64,000 bases of DNA. Source: Hymenobacter sp. CRA2 (lineage in GTDB: Bacteria > Bacteroidota > Bacteroidia > Cytophagales > Hymenobacteraceae). The notes under the pieces were generated by a model, which saw only the letters and a program-made list of their open reading frames with translations, had not been told where the DNA came from and made no database searches. Shown in pieces: positions 43,189-50,393 of this stretch. The DNA lies in the NCBI RefSeq assembly GCF_002007105.1, contig NZ_MVBC01000008.1, forward strand, positions 62,001 through 126,000, read 5' to 3'. The translations under genes were made by a program, and so were the position numbers. The stretch's first letter is position 1. Every line of letters begins with the position of its first letter.

Positions 43189-43291
43189 ACGGTTGGAGCG
43201 GTTACGCGGCCGGGCTTGTTCCCAGTCGACGGCCCAAACTTCCGCCGCGCACCTGAGGCCGGGCTGAACTCCACATTAATTTTTCTTCAGC

Positions 43292-43663
43292 CTACCACTT
43301 GCGGAAGATGACGTACACCGCCACCACCAGCAGCGCAAAGCCCACCAGGTGGTTCCAGCGCAGCGTGTCGGACTTGAACACGAACACGGCGCAGAGGGTA
43401 AACACGGTCAGCGTAATAACCTCCTGGATGACTTTGAGCTGAAACAGGTTGAACGGTCCGCCGTTTTCCGCGAAGCCGATCCGGTTGGCCGGCACTTGGA
43501 AGGCGTACTCAAACAAGGCCAGCCCCCAGCTCAGCAGCACCACGCCAATCAGCCCGGTTTTGGCAAACCACGGCAGCTTTTTGAAGTACAGGTGCCCGTA
43601 CCAGGCAAAGGTCATGAACAGGTTGGAGACGCAGAGCAGGACGATGGTCGTGAGGCTTTTCAT
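43292..43663 (-). CDS. DUF486 / DMT-like small membrane protein
   Basis: A 123-residue inner-membrane protein from the ATG at 43663; the frame is open to 43765. It has four hydrophobic segments: about 5-22, 37-56, 78-95 and 101-118. The family sequences FEYAFQVPANRIGFAENGGP and FNLFQLKVIQEVITLTVFTL are typical of the DUF486 (DMT-like) family. These are putative small transporters of unknown substrate. A frameshifted copy of its last 196 nt lies at 39996-40189, about 3 kb downstream on the same strand. Confidence 0.93.
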   Translation of the reverse strand: MKSLTTIVLLCVSNLFMTFAWYGHLYFKKLPWFAKTGLIGVVLLSWGLALFEYAFQVPANRIGFAENGGPFNLFQLKVIQEVITLTVFTLCAVFVFKSDTLRWNHLVGFALLVVAVYVIFRKW

Positions 43664-43798
43664 AGGTGCAGCAACAAGAAGCCGCCGGCCCTGGGTAGCA
43701 CCGGCCGGCAAAGGTGCGTACGCAGAAGCAAATGTGGCGGCTGAGCACCAGCGCACCACTCGCAAACTCCCTAACTCAGAAACTCACTCCCTGCCCCC

Positions 43799-44782
43799 TC
43801 AGTCCACGTGGCCGTGCGTTTCCACGGCCGGAGCGGCCTGCTCCTCCTTGTCGCGCAGGGCCAGTTGGCGCATCTCGTCGGCGGTAAGCTTGGGCAGGTT
43901 GTTCAGGTCGGGCTGACCGGCATCTACCCAGCAGGTAAACCAGAACGCGCCCACCATGCGCACCGCCAGGCGCATCTGCCGCTCCACCTGCCCGCTCAGG
44001 CGCTGGTGATACTCGCGGCTGAACTCCTGCGAGTACACCCGCGCGGTGCGCCCGCCGCGCTCCTCAAAGCTGTATTTGCGGTCCTCCGGCAGTTTCTGCG
44101 TCACCTCGCGCTCAAAGCGCAGCACCGAATCGACGGCGGCGCTGGAGCGGGTCACGGTGGCCCAGATGGCGTCGGTGGGCTTGATCAGGTAAGGCGCCGG
44201 CCCGGTAAAGAAGTCGTAGTTGGAGGCCAGCAGCTCGGGCAGCCGCGACTCCCACAGCCCGTGAATGCCGCGCTGCCCGGTGAGTTGCCCGTTGTAGTTG
44301 TGGGTGGTGTGCAGCGGCACGCAGGCGTCGGCTACGTAGTGCCCCATATCGGCCGAGAGGCTGATGATGCGCTCCGCGTCGCGGGCCCGGAAGGCCTCCG
44401 TCAGCTGGTTTTTCATGCGCGCCACGTGCCAGGGCACGATGCCGTGGCGCTGCAGGGAGTCCTCGCCGAAGCGGGCCACGGCGTCGGCGTAGTTGCGCGG
44501 CAGCTTGTAGGCCGCCGAGTCGCCGTACACGTCCAGATCGATGAAGTGGCGCGGGGCCTCGCCCTGCACCACGTTGCGGCGAGAATCGGGCCGGGTGGCC
44601 TGCACCGTGAGGTACTCAATGCGGCTTTTGTAGAAGCCTATCATCTCGGGCGGCAGGGTAAACACGGCCAGCCGGTTGATGCTGCGGTGCCCGAAAAAGC
44701 CCCAGGCGCGGGTGTCGGGCCGCAGCGGCACCAGCCAGAGCAGCAGGGCCAATAAACCAGCGAGGATAGGACGGCGGAGCAT
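43799..44782 (-). CDS. Zinc-dependent phospholipase C / S1-P1 nuclease-like protein
   Basis: A 327-residue exported protein. The signal peptide ends near DTRA, directly before WGFFGHRSINRLAVF, where the N-terminal Trp and first His are the start of the metal site in this fold. Other probable zinc ligands are in HFIDLD (about 80), GIVPWHVARM (about 115), LSADMGHYVADACVPLHTTH (about 146-165) and GIHGLWESRLPE (about 178). This is the trinuclear-zinc, all-helical fold of bacterial phospholipase C and S1/P1 nuclease; Bacteroidota members are usually annotated as zinc-dependent phospholipase C. The true substrate, lipid or nucleic acid, cannot be told. Confidence 0.9.
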   Translation of the reverse strand: MLRRPILAGLLALLLWLVPLRPDTRAWGFFGHRSINRLAVFTLPPEMIGFYKSRIEYLTVQATRPDSRRNVVQGEAPRHFIDLDVYGDSAAYKLPRNYADAVARFGEDSLQRHGIVPWHVARMKNQLTEAFRARDAERIISLSADMGHYVADACVPLHTTHNYNGQLTGQRGIHGLWESRLPELLASNYDFFTGPAPYLIKPTDAIWATVTRSSAAVDSVLRFEREVTQKLPEDRKYSFEERGGRTARVYSQEFSREYHQRLSGQVERQMRLAVRMVGAFWFTCWVDAGQPDLNNLPKLTADEMRQLALRDKEEQAAPAVETHGHVD

Positions 44783-44821
44783 AGCGTAAGGATAGAGTAG
44801 ATTAGCCTACCCAAAGAAAGC

Positions 44822-44848
44822 AAAAACGCCCGGCTGGGCCGGGCGTTT
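44822..44848 (-). terminator. Rho-independent terminator of ruvX-def
   Basis: AAACGCCCGGC (44824-44834) and GCCGGGCGTTT (44838-44848) form a perfect 11-bp stem with a 3-nt loop. On the minus strand it ends in a T-run. It lies just past the def stop at 44879. Confidence 0.92.
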
Positions 44849-44878
44849 GCCAAAGAAAATCAAGCAGAATCAGTGGCC

Positions 44879-45466
44879 TTAGCGCCCGCGCTGCCCGGCA
44901 AAGCGCATGCGGTAGTCGGCCTTGGCGTCGCCCTTGGCAATGCGCGTGAGCTTGTTCTTGATGATCTGCTTCTTAAAGGCCGAAATCTTGTCGGTGAACA
45001 GCACGCCTTCCAGGTGGTCGTACTCGTGCTGAATCACGCGCGCGGTCATGCCCGAGAAGCCTTCCTCGTGCACCTGCCGGTTTTCGTCCTCGTAGCGGAT
45101 GATGATGTCGGGCTGGCGGAACACCCGCTCCCGGATGCCGGGAATGCTCAGGCAGCCTTCCTCGAAGGGCCACTCCTCGCCGCTTTCCTTCAGCATCACG
45201 GGGTTGATGAACGCGCGCTTGATGCCCGTTTCGGCCGGGGCGTCATCGTCCTCGTCGTCATCGGTCATGGGCGAGGAGTCGATAACGAACAGGCGCACGC
45301 TCTTGCCGACCTGCGGGGCGGCCAGGCCCACGCCGTTGGCGTAGTACATGGTTTCGTACATGTCGGCAATGAGCTTTTGCAGCTCATCGGCCGAAAAATC
45401 AGCCGGGATGTCCTTGGCGCGGGCTTTGAGCACCGGGTCACCGTAGGCTACAATGGGGTAAATCAT
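44879..45466 (-). CDS. def: Peptide deformylase
   Basis: A 195-residue iron/zinc enzyme that removes the formyl group from the N-terminal Met of nascent proteins. All three family motifs are intact: GVGLAAPQVG (residues 45-54), EGCLSIPG (103-110) with the metal-binding Cys, and HEYDHLEG (147-154) with two His ligands and the catalytic Glu. A short acidic insert (DDDEDDD, about 69-75) is seen in Bacteroidetes type enzymes. The ATG overlaps the stop of ruvX by 4 nt (ATGA), indicating translational coupling. Confidence 0.97.
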   Translation of the reverse strand: MIYPIVAYGDPVLKARAKDIPADFSADELQKLIADMYETMYYANGVGLAAPQVGKSVRLFVIDSSPMTDDDEDDDAPAETGIKRAFINPVMLKESGEEWPFEEGCLSIPGIRERVFRQPDIIIRYEDENRQVHEEGFSGMTARVIQHEYDHLEGVLFTDKISAFKKQIIKNKLTRIAKGDAKADYRMRFAGQRGR

Positions 45467-45882
45467 AACGGGCGAGAGTCGAGAAAAGATTGCAGAATGA
45501 TGGTGGCGCTGATGCGGTCCACCAAGGCTTTGTCGCGGCGGGCTTTCTGGCCCAGGCCGCCGTCGCGCATGGTCTGGTGCGCCATGCGCGAGGTAAACCG
45601 CTCGTCCACTTCGTGCACGGGCACCTCGGGCAGCTCGCGGCGCAACTTGCGCACTACGCCTACTACGGCCGAGGTCGAGTCGGTGGCTTCGTTCATCAGC
45701 GTGCGCGGCATGCCGATGACGATGCCGGCCAGACCGCCTTCCTGCTGGTGGTACTTCTTCACGAAGTCAAACAAATCCTTGCTGTGAATCGTGTCCAGCG
45801 GCGTGGCAATGAGCTGCAGCGGGTCGGTGACGGCCAGGCCCACGCGCTTGTTCCCGTAATCAATGGCAAGAAGGCGGGGCAT
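45463..45882 (-). CDS. ruvX: Holliday junction resolvase-like protein RuvX/YqgF
   Basis: A 139-residue RNase H-fold nuclease, thought to act on Holliday junctions or on 16S rRNA 5' ends. From the ATG at 45882 it reads MPRLLAIDYGNKRVGLAVTD, with the first catalytic Asp in AIDYG. IVIGMPRTLMNE follows in the middle, then VHEVDERFTSRMAH with the second acidic site. The third acidic residue is in KALVDRISATIIL. The length is typical. It is the first gene of a two-gene unit with def, a pairing frequently seen in Bacteroidota. Confidence 0.95.
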   Translation of the reverse strand: MPRLLAIDYGNKRVGLAVTDPLQLIATPLDTIHSKDLFDFVKKYHQQEGGLAGIVIGMPRTLMNEATDSTSAVVGVVRKLRRELPEVPVHEVDERFTSRMAHQTMRDGGLGQKARRDKALVDRISATIILQSFLDSRPL

Positions 45883-46015
45883 AACTGAAGCGTGGGATAA
45901 GGCGGCAAGTGCCACGCGCCGATGCGGCGGGGCGGCTGCAAAGATACGGCACCTAGCTATTGCGCTACGCCCGCACGATTGTCACGCTGTACATACAATG
46001 GCTATTGCACGAAAG

Positions 46016-46048
46016 TTTGTCTTTCTCAAACGCGCGGTTGTACCTTTG
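46016..46048 (+). promoter_or_regulatory. Bacteroidetes-type promoter of the SAM-riboswitch operon
   Basis: TTTG (46016-46019) and TACCTTTG (46041-46048) are separated by 21 nt, an exact match to the -33/-7 promoter of this phylum. Transcription would begin near 46055, about 20 nt ahead of the riboswitch. Confidence 0.85.
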
Positions 46049-46075
46049 CCTTACCAATTCTTTCCGACCAAAGGA

Positions 46076-46182
46076 TTGTTTTTATACAGAGGCGTGGAGA
46101 GACAGGCTCTGCGAAACGCCGGCAACCACCAGCGGGAAGCTTTTCCCGGGAACGGTGCCAAGTCCTGACCATATAAAAACAA
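46076..46182 (+). promoter_or_regulatory. SAM-I (S-box) riboswitch
   Basis: The S-box core is clear. GGCGTGGAGAGACAGGCTCT is followed by GCGAAACGCCGGCAACC, a variable P3/P4 arm (AGCGGGAAGCTTTTCCCG), then GGTGCCAAGTCCTGACC. The closing P1 helix is perfect: TTGTTTTTATA (46076-46086) pairs with TATAAAAACAA (46172-46182). This RNA binds S-adenosylmethionine and normally turns sulfur or methionine genes off when SAM is plentiful. No terminator with a T-run follows P1 immediately. A GTG lies only 7 nt after P1, so control of translation of the small Cys ORF is likely. Confidence 0.9.
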
Positions 46183-46188
46183 GTAGCC

Positions 46189-46302
46189 GTGGCTTCAACC
46201 AACCGCATCGCCGCTTTCTCTCTCGCTTTCCGAGCCCTCACCCCGCGCGCTATGGCGTCGGGCTGCTGTATGGGCTGCGTCTGCGCGGCGTGTTGTTGTT
46301 GA
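46189..46302 (+). CDS. Small ORF with Cys-rich C-terminal tail, directly after the SAM riboswitch
   Basis: A 37-codon reading frame beginning with GTG at 46189, 7 nt past the riboswitch P1 helix, and ending TGA at 46300-46302. An internal ATG at 46252 would give a 16-residue peptide. The first part is ordinary (ASTNRIAAFSLAFRAL). The end is ASGCCMGCVCAACCC, with seven Cys in the last 12 residues and three in a row before the stop. Two readings fit: a leader peptide whose translation stalls when Cys-tRNA is low, so tuning the downstream genes, or a precursor peptide modified by the ATP-grasp and flavin enzymes next door. It is too short for routine gene calling; evidence is the coding pattern and position only. 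Confidence 0.6.
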   Translation: MASTNRIAAFSLAFRALTPRAMASGCCMGCVCAACCC

Positions 46303-46585
46303 GCTGGTCAACTCCTGCCTTTTCCGGGCTAACCTGGCGGTAGTGTAACCACTGCCCTGCAGGTGTGGCTGCGCCAATCGGCGTAGCGCGCATCTGTCGC
46401 CGCGTGCGCCGTTTGGCGGGCGGTGCCAGCCCGGCCCTGGGCCCGCCGTTACGGCCGGCCTCCCCGTTGCTGCGGCTCTGCGCCGCGGCCCTTCTGTTTT
46501 TGGCTTTTTCTGCCCCGCACGGTTCCCGGGCGCACCGGGTAGCCGCTGACTGCCGGGCATTCCTTTCGTCACTTCTTTGTTAGCT
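46303..46585 (+). other. Leader between the Cys-rich ORF and the ATP-grasp gene
   Basis: A GC-rich 283 nt. Near 46468-46505 a short stem (GCGGC, TCTGC, GCCGC) is followed by T-rich runs (TTCTGTTTTTGGCTTTTTC), which resembles an attenuator terminator. It sits at the place where ribosome stalling on the Cys codons could change RNA folding. The 72-codon frame here has no other support. Confidence 0.4.
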
Positions 46586-47581
46586 ATGGCCCAGTACCCC
46601 AAGCCCATTGGTATTTATTACGAGCACCCCGAATGGTTCAAGCCGCTTTTCGCTGAGCTGGACCGCCGCGGCGTGCCTTATGAGAAAATCGATGCTGCGC
46701 ATCACCTCTTCGACCCCTCGGAGGAGGAAAGCCGCTACGGCCTCGTCATCAACCGCATGAGTTCCTCGGCCTACCTGCGCGGGCACGGCCAGGGCATTTT
46801 CCATACGGCCGGCTTCCTCACGCACCTGGAGCGTCTGGGCGTGCGTGTCATCAACGGTACGGTGGCTTCCGGCATCGAAACCAACAAAGCCCGGCAGCTG
46901 GATTTGCTGGCTGGTCTGGGGTTGAAGTTTCCGAAGTCACGCGTCGTCAACCACGTCTCGCGCATCCCCGACGCTGCCAAAGAGCTGAGCTACCCGTTGG
47001 TGGTGAAGGTGAACATCGGCGGCAGCGGCGCGGGCATTGTGCGCTTCGATACGCCCGAGGGCCTGCAGGCGGCCGTGGATGCCGGCCAGATTGACCTCGG
47101 CATCGACCAGACGGCCCTGGTGCAGGAATTCGTGCAGCCCCGCGGCGGCCACATCACCCGCGTGGAAACGCTCAACGGCAAATTCCTGTACGCTATGAAG
47201 GTGTACACCACCGGCACGAGCTTCAACCTGTGCCCGGCCGAAATCTGCCAGATTCCCGACGAGCCCGCCACCGAGGGCGAGTTCTGCCTAACCGAGGCGC
47301 CCAAGAAGGGCATTCAGGTAGAAGCCACCACGCCGCCGGTCGAGGTGATTGAAGCCGTGGAGCGCCTGGTAGCCACCGCCAAAATCGACGTGGGCGGCAT
47401 CGAGTACCTGGTGGACGACCGCACCGGCGAGGTGCTGTTCTACGACATCAACGCCCTCTCCAACTTCGTGGCCGACGCCGTGAACGTGGTCGGCTTCGAC
47501 CCTTACGTGCGCTTTGTGGACTACCTGGAGCAGGAGCTGGACACCGCCACGGCCGACGTTACCGCCGGCGCCCTGGCCTAG
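46586..47581 (+). CDS. ATP-grasp family enzyme (RimK-like)
   Basis: A 331-residue ATP-dependent carboxylate-amine/thiol ligase-type enzyme from the ATG at 46586. An N-terminal preATP-grasp domain covers about 1-95. The ATP-grasp fold covers about 100-310, with the nucleotide Lys in YPLVVKVNIGGSGAGIVRF (about 137-155), the hinge region ALVQEFVQPRGGHITRV and the metal-binding C-terminal part VGGIEYLVDDRTGEV followed by FYDINALSNF. It is related to RimK-like enzymes that join amino acids or peptides. It lies between the Cys-rich ORF and the flavin monooxygenase in the riboswitch operon, so its substrate is probably sulfur-related; the peptide itself is one possibility. Confidence 0.9.
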   Translation: MAQYPKPIGIYYEHPEWFKPLFAELDRRGVPYEKIDAAHHLFDPSEEESRYGLVINRMSSSAYLRGHGQGIFHTAGFLTHLERLGVRVINGTVASGIETNKARQLDLLAGLGLKFPKSRVVNHVSRIPDAAKELSYPLVVKVNIGGSGAGIVRFDTPEGLQAAVDAGQIDLGIDQTALVQEFVQPRGGHITRVETLNGKFLYAMKVYTTGTSFNLCPAEICQIPDEPATEGEFCLTEAPKKGIQVEATTPPVEVIEAVERLVATAKIDVGGIEYLVDDRTGEVLFYDINALSNFVADAVNVVGFDPYVRFVDYLEQELDTATADVTAGALA

Positions 47582-47632
47582 TCGCTGACTCTCACACTCA
47601 GCACATTCCATCACATCAGCCCCTTAAGCAAG

Positions 47633-48658
47633 ATGCGTTACGGATATTGGATGCCCGTTTTTGGCGGGTGGCTGCGCAACGTCGAGGACGAAAACATGCG
47701 CGCCGACTGGGACTACGTCAAGACGCTGGCCCAGCGCAGCGAGGAACTCGGCTACGACCTTTCGCTCATCGCCGAGCTGAACCTGAACGACATCAAGGGC
47801 GAAGAAGCCCCGAGTCTGGATGCCTGGAGCACGGCCGCGGCGTTGGCCGCCGTCACCAAGAAACTGGAACTGATGGTGGCCGTGCGGCCCACCTTCCATT
47901 CGCCGGCGCTGCTGGCCAAGCAAGCCGCCAACATTGACCACATCAGCGGCGGGCGTTTGTCCCTGAACGTGGTGTCGTCGTGGTGGCAGGACGAGGCCAA
48001 GAAGTACGGCGTGCACTTCGAGCAGCACGACGACCGGTACGCCCGCACCGCCGAGTGGCTGCAGGTGGTGGATAACCTGTGGAAGCAGGACCACTTCAGC
48101 TTCAAGGGCAAGTACTACGAGGTGACGGACAGCATTCTGCAGCCCAAGCCCGTGTCGCGCCCGCGCCCGTTCCTGTACGCCGGGGGCGAGTCGGAGGCGG
48201 CCAAGAACATGATTGCCGCTCAGTGCGACGGTTACGTGATGCACGGCGACGCGCCCGAAGCCATCGGCCGCCGCATCCGCGACCTGCAGGAGCGCCGCGA
48301 CCGGCTGGGCTTGCCGCCGATGAAATTCGGGGTGGCCGCCTACAGCATCGTGCGCAACACCGAGGCGGAAGTGAAAAAAGAGCTGGAGCGCATCACCAAC
48401 GTGCAGGGCTCGGCCGCCGGCTACAAAAACTACCAGCAGTGGTTGGCGGGCACGCAGCTCGAAAACCAGGTGAGCCTGCAGGATTACTCGGTGTCGAACC
48501 GCGGCCTGCGCTCGGGCCTCACCGGCACCCCGCAGCAGATTGCCGACCGCGTGGGCGAGTTCGAAGCCGCCGGCGTGGATTTGTTCCTGTTGCAATGCAG
48601 CCCGCAGCTGGAAGAAATGGAGCGCTTCTCGGAGGCCGTCATTGAGGTACTGGCCTAA
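47633..48658 (+). CDS. LLM-class flavin-dependent monooxygenase, SfnG/SsuD-like
   Basis: A 341-residue FMNH2-dependent TIM-barrel monooxygenase of the bacterial luciferase-like class. It looks closest to SfnG (dimethylsulfone monooxygenase) and SsuD (alkanesulfonate monooxygenase), which release sulfur as sulfite or methanesulfinate. Typical stretches are YGYWMPVFGGWLRNVEDEN, LIAELNLNDIKG, ELMVAVRPTFHSPALLAKQA, HISGGRLSLNVVSSWWQDEA and LTGTPQQIADRV. It follows the ATP-grasp gene by 51 nt under the same riboswitch, which strongly suggests use of organosulfur compounds under sulfur limitation. The flavin reductase partner is not in this window. Confidence 0.92.
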   Translation: MRYGYWMPVFGGWLRNVEDENMRADWDYVKTLAQRSEELGYDLSLIAELNLNDIKGEEAPSLDAWSTAAALAAVTKKLELMVAVRPTFHSPALLAKQAANIDHISGGRLSLNVVSSWWQDEAKKYGVHFEQHDDRYARTAEWLQVVDNLWKQDHFSFKGKYYEVTDSILQPKPVSRPRPFLYAGGESEAAKNMIAAQCDGYVMHGDAPEAIGRRIRDLQERRDRLGLPPMKFGVAAYSIVRNTEAEVKKELERITNVQGSAAGYKNYQQWLAGTQLENQVSLQDYSVSNRGLRSGLTGTPQQIADRVGEFEAAGVDLFLLQCSPQLEEMERFSEAVIEVLA

Positions 48659-48714
48659 ATCTGCCAAGTCAGTGGCGCGGAGTAGCACTCCACGTCACTG
48701 GCTTGGTGGCAGAT
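48659..48714 (+). terminator. Long imperfect hairpin ending the sulfur operon
   Basis: The sequence from ATCTGCCAAG to its near reverse complement CTTGGTGGCAGAT, with inner GGAGT/ACTCC, forms a long imperfect stem. It starts directly after the stop of the monooxygenase gene. Only a weak T-rich stretch follows. Confidence 0.65.
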
Positions 48715-48773
48715 GCGGCTTTGCGCTCCAAATCAAGTATGTTGTTTTGCAGATACTCTCAACATAAGTCTTT

Positions 48774-49913
48774 ATGAAAACCCTTCTCCAAGGTTCGGCC
48801 CTGCTACTGATGCTGGTAGCCGCCGCGCCCGCGCCCACCGAACCCTACGTGCTCAAGGGCAAACTCGGACCTAAAGCCGACGTGACCAAGGCTTACCTGA
48901 CCTACGCCATCAACAAGCAGCGCACCACTGATTCGGTAGAGGTGAAAAACGGCGAGTTTGAGTTCAAAGGCGCCCCGGCCGAAGCCGTGCTGGCCCGCCT
49001 GACGCTGGCGCACAAAGGCACGGCCTACAACAAGTCGCAGGACGCGACGGAGCTGTACCTGGAAAAAGGGACCATTGTCTTCACCAGCGCCGATTCGGCC
49101 CGCAAAGGCTCGGCCACGGGCACGCCGCTCAACGTCGAGAACAACAAGCTGCAGGCCAGGCTCAAGCCCCTCAGCGACCAAGCCACGGCCGCCATGAAGG
49201 AGTTTCGTGCCCTGCCCAAGGAAAAGCAGAGCGACGCGGCCACCATCAAGGCGCTGGAAGCCAAGCTCGACCCGCTCGATGCCCAGGAACAGCAGGTATA
49301 CGCGGCTTATGTGAAGGCCAACCCCAACGCCCGCTTCAGCCTGTTTGCCCTGCCCAAGGCCGTGGGCTACTTCCCCAAAGCCGACGAGTTTGCGGCCCTC
49401 TACAACGGCCTCGCGCCCGCGCTACGCACCACGCCCCAGGGCGTGCGGCTGGGTGAGCAGTTGAAGCGCGTGCAGAAGACGGCCATCGGCGCCGTGGCGC
49501 CCGACTTCACCCAGAACGACGCCGAAGGCAAGCCCATGAGCCTGAGCAGCCTGCGCGGCAAGTACGTGCTGCTCGATTTCTGGGCCTCGTGGTGCGGCCC
49601 CTGCCGCCGCGAAAATCCCAACGTGGTGAAGGCCTACAACGCTTACAAGGACCAGGGCTTCACCGTACTCGGCGTGTCGCTCGACAAGCCTACCGGCCGC
49701 GAAGCCTGGCTGAAAGCCATCCAGTCCGACGGGCTGGCCTGGAACCACGTGTCGGACCTGAAATACTGGCAGAACGCCGCTGCCCAGGAGTACGGCGTGC
49801 AGGCCATTCCGCAGAACTTCCTCATCGATCCGCAGGGTAAAATCGTGGCTGCCAACCTTACCGGCGAAGAGCTGCAGAATACCCTGGGCCGTCTGCTGAA
49901 GAAGTCAAATTAA
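48774..49913 (+). CDS. TlpA-like thioredoxin protein with DUF4369 N-terminal domain
   Basis: A 379-residue exported thiol-disulfide protein. The signal peptide ends near residue 17. A DUF4369 beta domain covers about 22-115 (YVLKGKLGPKADVTKAYLTY), a helical linker follows at about 125-190, and a TlpA/AhpC-type thioredoxin fold covers about 240-379. The active site W-C274-G-P-C277 is intact in LLDFWASWCGPCRREN, followed by VLGVSLDKPTGREAWLKAI and the cis-Pro in YGVQAIPQNFLI. The order is standard for Bacteroidota proteins that reduce or isomerise disulfides in the periplasm. It is separated from the next gene by repeat copy 2. Confidence 0.95.
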   Translation: MKTLLQGSALLLMLVAAAPAPTEPYVLKGKLGPKADVTKAYLTYAINKQRTTDSVEVKNGEFEFKGAPAEAVLARLTLAHKGTAYNKSQDATELYLEKGTIVFTSADSARKGSATGTPLNVENNKLQARLKPLSDQATAAMKEFRALPKEKQSDAATIKALEAKLDPLDAQEQQVYAAYVKANPNARFSLFALPKAVGYFPKADEFAALYNGLAPALRTTPQGVRLGEQLKRVQKTAIGAVAPDFTQNDAEGKPMSLSSLRGKYVLLDFWASWCGPCRRENPNVVKAYNAYKDQGFTVLGVSLDKPTGREAWLKAIQSDGLAWNHVSDLKYWQNAAAQEYGVQAIPQNFLIDPQGKIVAANLTGEELQNTLGRLLKKSN

Positions 49914-49930
49914 AGGCTAAGAAACTACTT

Positions 49931-50049
49931 CCCCTCCTCAGCTGAGGAGGGGCTAGGGGTGGTTGAAAAGCTAGGGTTAGGAAGCTAATACTAGATGACG
50001 CCCAGACGTTAAGGTCAACCACCCCAGCCCCTCCTCAGCTGAGGAGGGG
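49931..50049. repeat. Inverted-end dispersed repeat element, copy 2
   Basis: The perfect 22-bp palindrome at 49931-49952 is followed by GCTAGGGGTGGTTGA, and its reverse complement TCAACCACCCCAGCC (one base shorter) precedes the second palindrome at 50028-50049. The interior is short (about 60 nt) and lacks the GCGAGATGTCTCG repeat found in copies 1 and 3. It lies 17 nt after the TlpA-like gene and may end its transcription. Confidence 0.92.
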
Positions 50050-50393
50050 AGCTAGCTCTAACTTCTAGTCTTACACCCTCCCTTTCCGGCTCAACGGCGG
50101 TGCCCACTCACGCCTTTACTCAACATGGGCACCGGCGTTGAGCTGCGTTGTTTTCGGCCCAGTCAGCCCTGATCATGTGATTGACGCTGCGCTGGCTCTG
50201 CCCGACCTTTGCCAGAGAGGTGCCGCAATACCTCAACTATTGTTCTAATCGAATATGCTGTTGACTTATTATCTGAAAATAGCCATGCTTACGGCTTCCG
50301 CCCAATGGTCTCGGAATAGTTGAAGTAAATTTGACTAGTATTCTGAGACTCAACCCGCTCTTTATCGCCCACTTCTCCTCGCTCGCATAACCG
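50050..50393 (+). promoter_or_regulatory. Upstream region of the S41 protease gene with a -7 box
   Basis: No gene is seen in this stretch. TAAATTTG at 50326-50333 matches the TAnnTTTG consensus exactly and lies 60 nt ahead of the ATG at 50394; a clear -33 element is not seen. The rest is unstructured to my reading. Confidence 0.45.

Noticed and set aside
46365..46583. 72-codon ORF ahead of the ATP-grasp gene
   Set aside because: Arg/Ala/Pro-rich frame of chance type that spans the attenuator-like structure; no conserved pattern.
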